NCBI GenBank assembly: GCA_035286585.1
Contig: DATEDC010000218.1
Span: 1 to 32,415, forward strand
From: DSOS01 sp035286585
GTDB taxonomy: Bacteria > Chloroflexota > Anaerolineae > Anaerolineales > UBA4823
Reading direction: 5' to 3'
DNA: 32,415 bases
Shown: positions 23,754 through 31,027 of the stretch, piece after piece
Position numbering within the stretch: position 1 is the first letter of the stretch
Layout: every line of letters begins with the position of its first letter
Position numbers and translations under genes: made by a program
The notes under the pieces: model-generated
The model's input: only the letters and a program-made list of their open reading frames with translations
Told to the model about the DNA's origin: nothing
Database searches by the model: none

Positions 23754-24856
23754 AGCAGCACCATATTGTTGCGGTGGATGACCTCGTCGCCGTAGGCATA
23801 GCCGAGGATCGTTTCGATTTGGGTGGATTGCTGCCCGCACAGGCGCCTCAGGTCGTCTGCGGCGTAGTTGACCAGTCCGAGGGCGATTTCCCGTTCGCTC
23901 GACTCAAGGACGCGCACCGTATCGCCGCGCTCGAAGCTGCCAGCGACGGATTTAACTCCCACCGGCAACAGGCTGCTGCCGTTCCGCAGCGCATGCGCTG
24001 CGCCTTGGTCCACCTTCAGGCTGCCCGCAGACTGCCAGCCAGCCAGCAAGAAGCGCTTGCGCCCTTCCAGGGCGGTCGCGATCGGTAGGAAGCGAGTCCC
24101 AAGCCGCTCTCCGCTCGAAAGGCGAGTCAGCACCTTCGCCTCGCCGCCCTGGGCGATGACCACCGTCGCCCCAGAACGTCGGGCCAGGTCAGCGGCTTGC
24201 AGCTTGGTGAGCATCCCGCCCGTGCCCAGCCGGGAGCCGGCGGCGCCCGCGGCTTGCCAGAGTCTTTCCGGAATCTCCGGACCACTGACCTCCTCAACCA
24301 GGCTGGCATGCGGGTCGCGGCGCGGATCGGCAGTGAACAAGCCGGGCTGGTCGGTGAGCAATGCCAGCAGATCGGCTTCGATCAGGTTGGCAACCAGGGC
24401 GGAGAGGTTGTCGTTATCACCCAGCCGTATTTCTTCCGTGGCAACGGTGTCGTTTTCATTGATGATCGGCAGCACCCTTTGAGCCAGCAGGGCAGCCAGG
24501 GTGTTGCGCGAGTTCAAATATCTGCGCCGGTCGGAAAGATCGGCCCGGGTGAGCAATACCTGCGCGACCGTGATCCCGTATAAGCTGAAGAGCTGTTCGT
24601 AAAGCGCCATCAGGCGCGGCTGCCCGACAGCTGCCAGCATCTGCTTGGCGGGGATGTCCTTGGGAAGGGTGGGGAAACCCAACTGCGCCCTGCCGGCGGC
24701 CATGGCACCCGAGGTGACCAGAGCCAGCTCAGCGCCTGCAGCGTGAAGGGCTGCCATCTGCCGCACAAGCTCCTCCAGGCGCGGCGTGGAAAGCTTGCTC
24801 GCGCCAGCCGTAAGCGTGGAAGTGCCCAATTTGACCACGATCCTACGGTAGTCCAT
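23750..24856 (-). CDS. proB: Glutamate 5-kinase with PUA domain
   Basis: A 368-residue enzyme that phosphorylates glutamate at the gamma carboxyl, the first and feedback-controlled step of proline synthesis. The amino-acid-kinase domain (1-255) begins RRIVVKLGTSTLT and contains ALVTSGAMAAGRAQLG, INENDTVATEEIRLGDNDNLSALVA and LGTGGMLTKLQAADLA. A PUA domain (about 275-365) follows. The start at MDYRRIV was chosen by homology; no clear ribosome-binding site precedes it. It lies 16 nt after the alkylation-repair gene and overlaps proA by four bases. Confidence 0.97.
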   Translation of the reverse strand: MDYRRIVVKLGTSTLTAGASKLSTPRLEELVRQMAALHAAGAELALVTSGAMAAGRAQLGFPTLPKDIPAKQMLAAVGQPRLMALYEQLFSLYGITVAQVLLTRADLSDRRRYLNSRNTLAALLAQRVLPIINENDTVATEEIRLGDNDNLSALVANLIEADLLALLTDQPGLFTADPRRDPHASLVEEVSGPEIPERLWQAAGAAGSRLGTGGMLTKLQAADLARRSGATVVIAQGGEAKVLTRLSSGERLGTRFLPIATALEGRKRFLLAGWQSAGSLKVDQGAAHALRNGSSLLPVGVKSVAGSFERGDTVRVLESSEREIALGLVNYAADDLRRLCGQQSTQIETILGYAYGDEVIHRNNMVLL

Positions 24857-24872
24857 ATTGGGCGGAAGTTTA

Positions 24873-25580
24873 TCATAATAAATGGATATCTTTCGATTGC
24901 ATCTTAGCCAACCTGCGTTGCGTCGCTTCGCTGTGCAGGTCACGCAATGCGTCGGAGCCAATCCAGCGCGCCGATTTAGATGGGCTGGAGAGCATCTCGC
25001 TGGCGGTCTGCATGGCGACTTGGTGCAGGTGCGGGTTGCGCTTGCCGATATTGCGCAGCGCCCAACTCACGGCCTTCGCTACCATCTTGCGCTCATCTTC
25101 TTCGCTGGCTCTGATTACGGGGATCAGGCGGATAAAATCCCCGTCCGGCGCTTTCTTATCGTGCCATGCCAGGCAGGCAAGCAGCGCGTACGCAGCTCGC
25201 CGGACGAACTCCTCTTCCCGGCTGGACCAAACCACTACTTTTTCCCATGCAAGGGGGGATTTTTCGAAAAGGTTCATGCATACCTGGTCGCAAACGTCCC
25301 ACGAGTCGAAGTCCGCAGCCCAGGCATCCATTTGCGTTCCACTGAGCTCTGTGGGCGAGGCGATCATAGAGGCCAGGATCCTCGCTTCGGCAACGCCCGT
25401 CTGCCACAGCTCCAGCGCCAGTTCGTGATTCCCGTCGATCTGCCGGGCGATCTTTCTTAACTCCGGGATGGCAATACCCAGGCGATTGATAACGTTCATC
25501 CCATAGCGCTTCATGCCAGCAAGCTGGTCCGGACGGGCTTTGGATTGGAGTGTGCTGATTACATCTTGAGCGGAGGTCAT
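24873..25580 (-). CDS. AlkD-like DNA alkylation repair HEAT-repeat protein
   Basis: A 235-residue protein of the AlkD/AlkC-like DNA glycosylase family (PF08713), built of HEAT-like repeats. AlkD removes bulky or cationic N3- and N7-alkylpurines without flipping the base. Landmarks are MKRYGMNVINRLGIAIPELRKIAR near the start, SWDVCD with Trp94 and Asp98, EFVRRAAYALLACLA, and AVSWALRNIGKRNP. These correspond to the Trp, Asp, Arg and Trp of the active site. The start at MTSAQDV has GGGAG just upstream. It is the first gene of an operon with proB and proA, an uncommon pairing. The link is probably only shared transcription. Confidence 0.88.
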   Translation of the reverse strand: MTSAQDVISTLQSKARPDQLAGMKRYGMNVINRLGIAIPELRKIARQIDGNHELALELWQTGVAEARILASMIASPTELSGTQMDAWAADFDSWDVCDQVCMNLFEKSPLAWEKVVVWSSREEEFVRRAAYALLACLAWHDKKAPDGDFIRLIPVIRASEEDERKMVAKAVSWALRNIGKRNPHLHQVAMQTASEMLSSPSKSARWIGSDALRDLHSEATQRRLAKMQSKDIHLL

Positions 25581-25627
25581 GACTCCCGTATGCCTTTGGT
25601 GCTCATAGTTTGATCGAATTTGGAACA

Positions 25628-25633
25628 ATTATA
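25628..25633 (-). promoter_or_regulatory. -10 element of the alkD-proBA operon
   Basis: The minus strand reads TATAAT, a perfect -10, 48 bases before the ATG. The -35 region (TATATT at 17 bases) is poor. Predicted start near 25621. Confidence 0.5.
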
Positions 25634-25792
25634 CTCACCACATCGACTAAAATATATGCTTATGCGCTCAAAGCAGCCTGATGCAAAAGCGGACACTTTT
25701 TCGGTGTGGATTTTGCAGGTCTTCGTATGTTGTTTGCCGTTGGCTGCTTGCTGGTCTGAGCGGTAGCTGATGATTGTTCAGGAGGTAACCTA

Positions 25793-26311
25793 TTGAATGC
25801 ACAAGATGTCCTGATGTACGCTCACCGTACAGTTGAACGGTCGCTCGAGGGTCTGCCCGAGGACGCCTGGTATAATCCGGGCGTGTGCGGCGTCTGGTCG
25901 GTCAAAGATATCATCGCCCACCTGGCCTCATTCGAGCACCTGCTGGTGGAAGTGCTTAGATCACAAAGCCAACGCGTCCCAACCCTGACCCTCCAGCGGT
26001 ATATTTCGAATCCGTCATTTAACGATGAAGAGGTGTCCAGGCGCCAGAGTCTATCGGCTCAACAGGTCTGGGAGGAATACAGCGGCGCTCACGCTCACAC
26101 CCTGGAGTTGATCGATCAAATTCCACAAGACATGCAGCGCCGACTTGGACTGCTGCCCTGGTATGGAGAGGAGTACGATCTCGAAGATTTTATTGTATAT
26201 TCTTTTTACGGTCACAAACGCGAGCACACCGCCCAGATCAACGTGTATAAAGATTATCTGAAAGGGCTTGGACCTGGCTCGATTGCTAGCTATACCGACG
26301 TAGAGGGCTGA
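25793..26311 (+). CDS. DinB-like four-helix-bundle protein (ClbS/DfsB type)
   Basis: A 172-residue member of the DinB/ClbS/DfsB superfamily, metal-binding four-helix proteins that include thiol-dependent transferases and the colibactin-resistance hydrolase. The metal triad is His43 (IIAHLASFE), His141 and His145 (GHKREH). VWSVKDIIAHL is the usual first-helix signature. The start is TTG: AGGAGGT lies seven bases upstream, and the nearby ATG is out of frame. The gene stands alone between divergent alkD and the convergent phosphohydrolase gene. The substrate is unknown. Confidence 0.82.
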   Translation: MNAQDVLMYAHRTVERSLEGLPEDAWYNPGVCGVWSVKDIIAHLASFEHLLVEVLRSQSQRVPTLTLQRYISNPSFNDEEVSRRQSLSAQQVWEEYSGAHAHTLELIDQIPQDMQRRLGLLPWYGEEYDLEDFIVYSFYGHKREHTAQINVYKDYLKGLGPGSIASYTDVEG

Positions 26312-26360
26312 AATAGCCAAGTCATGCTTTCGCTTTTCTTCACCAGACGGGATAGCCTTT

Positions 26361-27479
26361 TCAAGCGAAATTTTCCAGCTCCGGCATGGAGAAACTTAAC
26401 GGGTGTTCGGGTTGATAAGCAAATGACGGCGTGATCATTTCTTGCAGGTATTGCTCGGTAAAATCGATCCTCAGTTCGACCCACATCGGCAAGTGATCGG
26501 ATAGCTGGAAAGTGCGCCAGGTGCCCAGATAGTAATCCCGGTTTTTATCATTATCCAGTAGAAGACCTCCCGGGTCTAATTCCAGGTTATTCGGGTTACT
26601 CATCAATGGGTAGTACGTCCCTCTCTCGCCCACTGTGAATATCGTCTGGTATGGGTTGAATACGCCCGATCTGCCGCTGAACTGCACCTGCCCGTCTCTG
26701 GCCTTGAAGGCGATCTGGTCGTAGTGTTTATCCAGGTGGATATTTGAGGGGCTTAATCCCTCCGGGAGGATAAACCCATGTTTGAGCAGGGCTTTCATCG
26801 TCTGATGCTCGGGGCTGACGATGTTGAAATCGCCCAGCAGTATATAATTTGCCGATTCGTCATCCGCTCTCCGGGAGAGGAATTTAGCGATCGACTCAAT
26901 TTCCGCGATCCGCTGTTGGAGCTGAGGACCAGATGCGCTGCCGAAATAGATGTGGACCGTGCAGATCATAAATTTGAACCACCCCGATTGAAAGGCGACC
27001 ACGAATGGCGTCCGGGCAAACTGCTTTTCGCCGCTGATGAGCCTGCTTTGAGGTAATACGATCTCGCCAGCGATTTTCAGGAAGCGCACCTTGCGCGTAT
27101 CGTAAACAAAGGTCATCCTTTCGCTGTTACCAGAGGTGCCCTCGGTTTTGTCGGTTGAAATATAGTCCCAATCGGGTCCCAGGATGCGCAGCACCTTATT
27201 CAAAGCGGTAAGATCCTCATTGATCTCCTGCAACGCTACCATATCGAAGGCTGAAATAATCTCGGCAATGTAAAAGAAGGACTCCTTTAGACGTGGTCCA
27301 TGCCTGAACTTATTCGAATCGAAATCCCGTATATTCCAGGTCGCCAGCAATAACGTGTCATTTACAGTCCGTGGTGGGATTTCATCGCGCAGCTGGCGTC
27401 GTAGTGCGAGCAGGTTGCTGGCTGTGCGCTGGCTTTCGTCTGCAGCGAAATTGTGCTTGAGGGGGAAGTAGTACGGCAT
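26361..27479 (-). CDS. Endonuclease/exonuclease/phosphatase (EEP) family protein
   Basis: A 372-residue cytoplasmic Mg-dependent phosphohydrolase of the EEP fold. The ordered motifs are LLATWNIRDFDSN, MVALQEINED (the catalytic Glu), VHIYFG, YILLGDFNIV (Asp and Asn), DKHYDQIAF and LSDHLPMWVEL (the Asp-His pair). All key residues are intact. It has no signal peptide, so a nucleic-acid or nucleotide-related substrate inside the cell is more likely than an extracellular nuclease role. GGAG precedes the ATG by about six bases. A 20-bp dyad lies 24-43 bases upstream. Stands alone and converges on the DinB-like gene. Confidence 0.88.
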   Translation of the reverse strand: MPYYFPLKHNFAADESQRTASNLLALRRQLRDEIPPRTVNDTLLLATWNIRDFDSNKFRHGPRLKESFFYIAEIISAFDMVALQEINEDLTALNKVLRILGPDWDYISTDKTEGTSGNSERMTFVYDTRKVRFLKIAGEIVLPQSRLISGEKQFARTPFVVAFQSGWFKFMICTVHIYFGSASGPQLQQRIAEIESIAKFLSRRADDESANYILLGDFNIVSPEHQTMKALLKHGFILPEGLSPSNIHLDKHYDQIAFKARDGQVQFSGRSGVFNPYQTIFTVGERGTYYPLMSNPNNLELDPGGLLLDNDKNRDYYLGTWRTFQLSDHLPMWVELRIDFTEQYLQEMITPSFAYQPEHPLSFSMPELENFA

Positions 27480-27502
27480 AGATCACTCCACACTATAAAA
27501 AT

Positions 27503-27522
27503 CCAATTGTCGAATGAATTGG
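27503..27522. promoter_or_regulatory. 20-bp dyad upstream of the EEP gene
   Basis: CCAATT (27503-27508) and AATTGG (27517-27522) flank eight bases. The spacing and position suggest an operator. A TATAGT at 27492-27497 (minus strand) is adjacent, but starting there would lose the ribosome-binding site, so the real promoter is unclear. Confidence 0.35.
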
Positions 27523-27586
27523 TCGCTTCCGCAATGCCTCAAAATTTTACTCGAATAATCAGCCATTTCGTGTCGCAATTTCATAC

Positions 27587-27615
27587 TTGACCAACTGAAT
27601 TTTCCTTGATACACT
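27587..27615 (+). promoter_or_regulatory. Promoter of the cold-shock gene
   Basis: TTGACC (27587-27592), a 17-base spacer and TACACT (27610-27615). The predicted start is near 27622, giving a leader of about 142 nt. Confidence 0.55.
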
Positions 27616-27621
27616 CTGAAT

Positions 27622-27763
27622 CATCAGGATGCCAGTAAGTTCTCGTTGGATGTGGTAAGACGATGGCGCCAGCAAGCATATGGGCCAATGCACTTTGACT
27701 GCTCCGATGGAACGCACGACGCATCACCAAGATCTATTTTCTACCTAGTAGGAGGCAAATCGT
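27622..27763 (+). promoter_or_regulatory. Long 5' leader of the cold-shock mRNA
   Basis: About 142 nt of untranslated leader precede the cold-shock gene and end in TAGGAGG. Cold-shock genes in many bacteria carry leaders of this length that refold with temperature. A 62-codon open frame starting at 27646 overlaps the gene and has no ribosome-binding site, so the stretch is treated as non-coding. Confidence 0.45.
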
Positions 27764-27973
27764 ATGTCAGAACGGATCATCGGAACGGTCAAGTGGTTCA
27801 ACGACAGCAAGGGCTATGGCTTCCTGGCTCGTGAAAGTGGCCCAGATGTCTTTGTCCACTACACCGCCATCCAGGCAGAGGGCTTCCGCACCCTGAAAGA
27901 GGGCCAGCAGGTGGAGTTTTCCATCGAAGAAGGTCCCAAGGGTCTTCAGGCCTCGAATGTTGTTCTTGTCTAA
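27764..27973 (+). CDS. csp: Cold-shock domain protein
   Basis: A 69-residue single CSD protein of the CspA/CspB family, a nucleic-acid chaperone. RNP1 (KGYGFLAR) and RNP2 (VFVHYTAI) are present, along with the opening GTVKWFNDSKG. In RNP1 the common Ile or Phe-Ile is Leu, and RNP2 has Tyr in place of the frequent Phe or His-Phe; both still allow base stacking. GGAGG lies eight bases before the ATG. It has its own promoter, long leader and terminator, so it is a single-gene unit. Confidence 0.95.
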   Translation: MSERIIGTVKWFNDSKGYGFLARESGPDVFVHYTAIQAEGFRTLKEGQQVEFSIEEGPKGLQASNVVLV

Positions 27974-27996
27974 GTAACAAAACACCTGGAATTCAG

Positions 27997-28028
27997 ACCT
28001 GTCGCACACAGCGGCAGGTTTTTGGTTT
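27997..28028 (+). terminator. Intrinsic terminator of the cold-shock gene
   Basis: ACCTGTCGC (27997-28005) pairs with GCGGCAGGT (28011-28019), including one G-U pair, around ACACA. TTTTTGGTTT follows. This is the clearest rho-independent terminator in the window. Confidence 0.85.
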
Positions 28029-28030
28029 AA

Positions 28031-28348
28031 TCATCCCCCCTTGAGCAACGCGAGGCGAATTTGGGCTGCATAGGCCGCGCTCTCTGGGTCAGCAGTCACG
28101 AATTCAATTTTTTCAGGGCTGTCAACGCCCTATCCAAACTTCACCGCTCTGTCGATTTGATCCTGTTTAAAGATCTTACCCTGCGACACCACTTTGGTCG
28201 TCCCGAAATGGCGCAACAAGGCCACGCCCACCGCATCGATGGCTACTCGGTCGGTGCCGGCCAGGATGACCTCGCTGGCAACCCGTTAACCCGCGTCGGG
28301 ACCTCCATTGACGAAAGCTTCCACGCCGTCCAGGACAACCAAATCTGG
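28031..28348 (-). pseudogene. Eroded C-terminal part of a DUF362 gene
   Basis: Reading the minus strand through two stops, the frame continues with clear DUF362-family sequence: PDLVVLDGVEAFVNGGPDAG, then a TAA (28288-28286), then EVILAGTDRVAIDAVGVALL and GKIFKQDQIDRAVKFG. A TAG follows (28132-28130), then VDSPEKIEFVTADPESAAYA and the final TGA (28033-28031). About 105 codons remain of a family usually above 300 residues. Both stops need only one or two base changes from the expected codons (GK at the first, GL or GV at the second). The frame is the same as that of the adjacent DinB-TPR gene, which reads into it, so a deletion joined the two genes. The DUF362 function is lost. Confidence 0.8.
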
Positions 28349-29047
28349 GAAATCGGGGTGGGCGTGTAGCGCCTCCAGGTCTCGATCCTCCTTTGCCCAA
28401 TCCTTGAATTCAGGATTCAGTTGGATCGCCTGGGTTAACTCTGCTATCGCTTCATCCAAAGCACCGGACAAGGCATGGTAACATGCCAGGTTGTAATGGA
28501 CGCCTCCCTGCCAGGCTGAGCCTGGATCCAGACTTTGCATAGCTTCCACCAGTTGTTTGATCAGATCTGCCGCCGGTCCCAGGTCGCCGCGGTTGCGGTA
28601 GTGCTCTGCCAGGTGGACCAGCGGATGAGAATAACCATAGACATATATCGCCCGCCATAGTGGTCGCTCTGTCTGCCAGGGAAAATACCCGATTATCTCC
28701 AGCGTCTCGCCTGGCAGCTCGGAAACCAGATTTACCAGCTTCTGCTGAACAGTTTTAGCGTAAGCGAGCACTTCCTCCCAGGACCAGTCTTTATGCTCCT
28801 CAAACAGCTTCTCGTTCTCGATGGCGTAGTCCTCGACCCGCGTGGCTGGCTTGCCTTGTTGCACGGCGGTAACATTTTCGCTGTGACGGCGCTTCCAGGC
28901 GGCGTTGTGGGCGACCAGGTCTTTCGCCGACCAGTTGTCGCCGCTGCCGAGCTGAAGCTTTTGCTCATCGCTCAGATAGCTTACAAAGTCCTGCTCGATC
29001 TCGTAGGCTTCGTTAATCAAGTTCAACAAAACAGCTTTTCTTTCCAT
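28286..29047 (-). CDS. DinB/ClbS-like bundle with TPR, fused to a DUF362 fragment
   Basis: A 253-residue protein. Residues 1-155 form a DinB/ClbS-like four-helix bundle, with NWSAKDLVAHNAAW and metal ligands His47, His141 and His145. Residues about 180-232 form a tetratricopeptide-like helical hairpin (GGVHYNLACYHALSG, then LDEAIAELTQAIQLNPEF), the end of which (LEALHAHPDF) is typical for TPR tails. The last 20 residues (about 234-253) are instead the start of a DUF362 segment and stop at a TAA. The start at MERKAVL has AAGGAG six bases upstream; the frame extends to 29158 without a better site. The bundle and TPR are complete, so the protein probably still works. A palindromic operator candidate lies 24-41 bases upstream. 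Confidence 0.8.
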   Translation of the reverse strand: MERKAVLLNLINEAYEIEQDFVSYLSDEQKLQLGSGDNWSAKDLVAHNAAWKRRHSENVTAVQQGKPATRVEDYAIENEKLFEEHKDWSWEEVLAYAKTVQQKLVNLVSELPGETLEIIGYFPWQTERPLWRAIYVYGYSHPLVHLAEHYRNRGDLGPAADLIKQLVEAMQSLDPGSAWQGGVHYNLACYHALSGALDEAIAELTQAIQLNPEFKDWAKEDRDLEALHAHPDFPDLVVLDGVEAFVNGGPDAG

Positions 29048-29070
29048 ACCAGGCTCCTTTGAAAATGTAG

Positions 29071-29088
29071 AACAAGTTTCAACTTGTT
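29071..29088. promoter_or_regulatory. 18-bp perfect palindromic operator candidate
   Basis: AACAAGTT-TC-AACTTGTT has perfect eight-base arms and a two-base centre. It lies between the inferred promoter region and the ribosome-binding site of the DinB-TPR gene. Symmetric sites of this length are typical for dimeric repressors. No regulator gene is adjacent. Confidence 0.5.
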
Positions 29089-29190
29089 TGCTGCCTTTGC
29101 AGTGTTTCAGCTTATCAAAAGTGGCTTTATTATCTACCACAGGTGAGCTTACGCTCATCTAAAATTCCTTCGTGTTCTCACATGCGTTTA

Positions 29191-29760
29191 TTAGACCAAT
29201 CCTTCCCGCCCTAGATCTTCGGGGATCAATGAATGCATCCAGGCGTTGTGCACTTTTTCGCGAATCTTGATCCGATTGCGCAGCAAGCCCTCGCGCAATG
29301 CGCCGGTTTTTTCGGCAGCCCTTAGGCTGGCATGGTTGCCTTCTGCCACGGCGATCTCAACCCGAACCAATGACAGCTTCTCGAACGCAAACTTTGTCAG
29401 CAGCAGAGTCGCCCGCGGCGCGACGCCCTCACCACGCCGGCTGGTGCGCACCCAATAACCCAGGTTGGCTATCCGATAGGTTGCAGAGATGATGCTCAAC
29501 CCGCAGCCTCCCAGGATGACGCTATCGCGTGCATCTGTGATGATAAACCCGTAATGGCTACCGTCCGCCCAATTGGCTTTCGAGCGTTCCAACCACTCTA
29601 ATGTTTCTTCGATGGAGTAATTATCGTGCACCCAGGACATCCAGGGTTTGAGCTCGGCAAGCGATTCGATGACAGCCTGGTAGATCTCTGGGGCGTCATT
29701 TTGGTTTGGCGTGCGCAGTGTGACCACGCCATCGCCCAGGCTGAAGTCCTGCTCAATCAT
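29191..29760 (-). CDS. GNAT acetyltransferase, RimJ/RimL type
   Basis: A 189-residue N-acetyltransferase that would transfer acetyl from acetyl-CoA to an amine, such as a protein N-terminus or an amino compound. The pyrophosphate-binding loop is RRGEGVAPRA; LGYWVRTSRRGEG and GNHASLRAAEKTGALREGLLRNR are typical of the RimJ/RimL group. The ATG overlaps the stop of the upstream transporter gene as ATGA, indicating coupled translation. The pairing with an MFS exporter suggests modification plus export of one compound, but that is only inference. Confidence 0.9.
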   Translation of the reverse strand: MIEQDFSLGDGVVTLRTPNQNDAPEIYQAVIESLAELKPWMSWVHDNYSIEETLEWLERSKANWADGSHYGFIITDARDSVILGGCGLSIISATYRIANLGYWVRTSRRGEGVAPRATLLLTKFAFEKLSLVRVEIAVAEGNHASLRAAEKTGALREGLLRNRIKIREKVHNAWMHSLIPEDLGREGLV

Positions 29761-31019
29761 TCATCCATTCCACGGCTATAGATGGCTGGTTCTGCCTGAG
29801 CTGCTGGCTTCGGTCGCACCTGGTAGTGCAAGAGCAGAAAACCGGCTGCGCCCAGCAAACCCACCATGCCGGCTGCATACCATAATAGGCGTGGGTCGGC
29901 ACGATCCAGTATCAAGCCCGCCAGGTAAGGGCCGATCGCGAATGGCAGACCCCAGGAAATGCCGAATACAGCCATGTAGCGCCCGCGCATATCTTCGGAA
30001 GCCAGGTTGGCGACGACAGCCTGGCTCACCGGAACGACGAGCATCTCACCAAATGTGATGATCACCATTGCCAGCAGGAAAAGACCGTATGCTGAGACGA
30101 AGCCATACATCCCAAATCCAACCGCGTATAAAAATGTGCCCAGCGTCATGATGAGCATCGGAGGGTAACCTGTAATGCGCCGGGTAATTGGAAATTGCAA
30201 GAACACGACCATGATCGCGTTCAAGCTGAGGATAAACCCGTATCCGTACTCAGGTATGGCGTGGGCATCTCTCAGGTAAACGCCCAGGGTCGTGTTCATG
30301 TTCATATAAACCAGCGCCATTAAAATACAGGCGCCCAGAAAGAGAATAAAAATTCGGTCTTTCAGCACCAGAAAATAACCACGAAAGCTGCCAGCCACGC
30401 TCTCTTGAGCCGCGCCTGGGGCAGTTGCTGGTTTAGTTTCCGGCAAGGCGAAGAAAACGATCGCCGCGGTGACCAGGCTGATGATCGCATCGGCAATAAA
30501 TAAGAGCAAGTAGGAACGGGTTGCCAGAAAGCCGCCGATGGCAGGTCCAATAGCCACCGATATGTTGAAAGCCACCCGGATGATGCCGTAACCCTGGGCG
30601 CGTTTCTCCTCCGGAAGCAGGTCGGCGACGATCGCCTGGTGAGCGGGGCTGCCCACATCGGTCAATATGCCCACAACAGCGCCCAGGATGAAGAAAGCCC
30701 GCATCGATTCCACCAGGCCCATGGCGATCGCGCTCACTGAAGTTGCGATCAGGCTGAAGATCAGCACACCTTTGCGACCCAGCCTGTCGCTTAGCGCCCC
30801 GCCGATCATCGAGCCAATGAAGCTGGAGCCGGCGAAAATGGCAAATAAGATCCCCACCTCGGTCATGCCGACCGAGAATTTTTTGGTGATGTACAGGGCG
30901 AAGAATGGAAAAAGTAAAGCCCCGCCGATGCGATCGATGAAGGTGGCGATGACCAGCGTCCAAAAGGGAGGCGGGTATTCAGCGTAAATTGAACGGATAC
31001 GTTCTTCGATGTGGGGCAA
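29757..31019 (-). CDS. MFS transporter, DHA1-like drug or metabolite exporter
   Basis: A 420-residue membrane protein of the major facilitator superfamily with 12 predicted helices. Motif A (GGALSDRLGRKGVL) lies in the first cytoplasmic loop, and AFNISVAIGPAIGGFLA matches motif C of the drug:H+ antiporters (helix 5). The start is TTG at 31019; no upstream in-frame ATG exists before the stop of the preceding gene, which is eight bases away. The next internal ATG would remove the first helix. No strong ribosome-binding site is visible, so translation may be coupled to the upstream gene. Overlaps the GNAT gene by four bases. Substrate unknown. Confidence 0.88.
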   Translation of the reverse strand: MPHIEERIRSIYAEYPPPFWTLVIATFIDRIGGALLFPFFALYITKKFSVGMTEVGILFAIFAGSSFIGSMIGGALSDRLGRKGVLIFSLIATSVSAIAMGLVESMRAFFILGAVVGILTDVGSPAHQAIVADLLPEEKRAQGYGIIRVAFNISVAIGPAIGGFLATRSYLLLFIADAIISLVTAAIVFFALPETKPATAPGAAQESVAGSFRGYFLVLKDRIFILFLGACILMALVYMNMNTTLGVYLRDAHAIPEYGYGFILSLNAIMVVFLQFPITRRITGYPPMLIMTLGTFLYAVGFGMYGFVSAYGLFLLAMVIITFGEMLVVPVSQAVVANLASEDMRGRYMAVFGISWGLPFAIGPYLAGLILDRADPRLLWYAAGMVGLLGAAGFLLLHYQVRPKPAAQAEPAIYSRGMDE

Positions 31020-31027
31020 TGTGTCTG

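Noticed and set aside
27492..27497. TATAGT as the -10 of the EEP gene
   Set aside because: Starting there would leave a leader of six bases and exclude the good GGAG site; the -35 is also poor.
27646..27834. 62-codon open frame before and over the cold-shock gene
   Set aside because: No ribosome-binding site and it overlaps the cold-shock gene in another frame; the stretch fits a leader.
28061..28369. 102-codon open frame on the plus strand
   Set aside because: It is antisense to the DUF362 remnant, whose minus-strand translation has clear family motifs.
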